This document shows, piece by piece, positions 5,001 through 5,458 of a DNA stretch of 5,458 nt; position 1 is the stretch's first letter; each line of letters opens with the position of its first letter. A program made the position numbers and the translations under genes. The stretch is from Planctomycetales bacterium (GTDB taxonomy: Bacteria; 4484-113; JAFGCY01). The stretch lies in contig JAHEFU010000004.1 in assembly GCA_024645305.1 (NCBI GenBank), forward strand, positions 1-5,458, written 5' to 3'. Under the pieces are notes generated by a model that saw nothing but the letters and a program-made list of their open reading frames with translations, made no database searches and had not been told where the DNA came from.

Positions 5001-5458
5001 TCCACTTCCTCCTGCTGCCTGTCCGTCGGACGGTATGGCAGCACGACCGTGTTGCCATTGGGGTCCAGCCAGCCGAGCCTGCCGGGCCGGGTCTGCACGG
5101 CCAGTGCGGCGTATTGCACAAACCGGCGCTCAACGTCGATTTCCCTGAGCAGGCTGCCGGCCAGCGGCAGCTCCGGGGCCAGCATGGCCTGCAGGCTGTA
5201 ACTGTTGAGCACCTGGTCAATCTCAATTTCGATGTTGTCACCGCTGTCGCTGTAAACGAAGACATGCAGGTCAGCGGCCTGCAGCTGCACACTCCGCTCC
5301 ATGATGCGCTCGAAACCGGCGCGGGTCAGACCCTTCGGCCAGCTGGCACTGCCCCGGCCCGGCGGGTCATTCCATGGTTCACCCGCCTGCAGTTGGGCCA
5401 GCGCAGCGTCCTGCACGACCCAGACCAGATTGCGGATCAGGCAGGTGTTGACGAACTC
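4997..5458 (-). CDS. Tandem-family protein, member D, C-terminal part, cut by the window edge
   Basis: The frame is open to the last base, giving 153 visible residues; the start and any signal peptide lie beyond 5458. A GTG at 5416 is not the start: the residues before it, including LIRNLVWV, align with the MVWF and LLWAM segments of members C and A. Further family features are the signature VQLQAADLHVFVYSDSG, then IEIEIDQVL, and a C-terminal region with YAALAVQTRPGRLGWLDPNG that parallels LFTNGMDLGF of member C. The tail is acidic and glutamine-rich (DRQQEEVE). Its TGA overlaps the ATG of member C. Function unknown. Confidence 0.75.
   Translation of the reverse strand, partial: EFVNTCLIRNLVWVVQDAALAQLQAGEPWNDPPGRGSASWPKGLTRAGFERIMERSVQLQAADLHVFVYSDSGDNIEIEIDQVLNSYSLQAMLAPELPLAGSLLREIDVERRFVQYAALAVQTRPGRLGWLDPNGNTVVLPYRPTDRQQEEVE
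5008..5013 (-). promoter_or_regulatory. Ribosome binding site of member C
   Basis: On the minus strand this reads AGGAGG, seven bases before the ATG and inside the last codons of member D. It is the best such site in the window and argues that the overlapped gene is translated by coupling plus direct initiation. Confidence 0.7.

Noticed and set aside
4149..5201. Rightward open frame of 350 codons across members B, C and D
   Set aside because: It runs antisense over three genes that have ribosome binding sites, signal peptides and shared family motifs on the other strand. It has no ribosome binding site or recognisable fold of its own.
5414..5416. GTG at 5416 as the true start of member D
   Set aside because: The frame is open to the window edge, and residues before the GTG (LIRNLVWV) align with conserved segments of the paralogs.

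Overview
This is a GC-rich window, apparently from a Gram-negative bacterium: three of the four leftward genes at its right end begin with Sec signal peptides, and it carries a REP-associated tyrosine transposase (RAYT) with REP palindromes. The phylum cannot be fixed from the sequence. RAYT/REP systems are best known from gammaproteobacteria, but RAYT-like proteins occur in several phyla.

Layout. (1) 13-1461, rightward: a complete class I-type dihydroorotase gene (pyrC, pyrimidine synthesis). It overlaps by 14 bases a 73-residue protein with two predicted membrane helices (1448-1669). (2) 1666-2671: a block of GC-rich palindromic repeats around a leftward RAYT gene (1812-2288). The repeat unit is 78 bp and consists of two different REP-type hairpins facing each other, with GTAG at each outer end. 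There are three full-length units, at 1738-1815, 2340-2417 and 2471-2548; the last two are identical. Three shorter, decayed relatives lie at 1666-1724, 2553-2619 and 2624-2671. The RAYT gene sits exactly between two full units. (3) 2672 to the right edge, leftward: a compact operon of at least four genes (the fourth cut by the window edge) for small proteins, three with visible signal peptides. They share a core pattern and appear to be highly diverged tandem paralogs. I do not recognise the family.

How the parts relate. The pyrC operon and the exported-protein operon converge on the repeat block, and the RAYT gene reads leftward inside it. Three genes end exactly at repeat edges. The 73-residue protein and the RAYT take their TAG stops from the repeat's terminal tetranucleotide (GTAG, or a mutated TTAG), and the last gene of the operon stops with TGA directly abutting GTAG. 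The repeats therefore form the 3' ends of transcripts from both sides and could act in termination or mRNA 3'-end stabilisation (inference).

The strongest candidates for something undescribed are the tandem family of exported proteins and this RAYT/REP module, with its unusual 78-bp asymmetric double-hairpin unit and its ladder of decay products.
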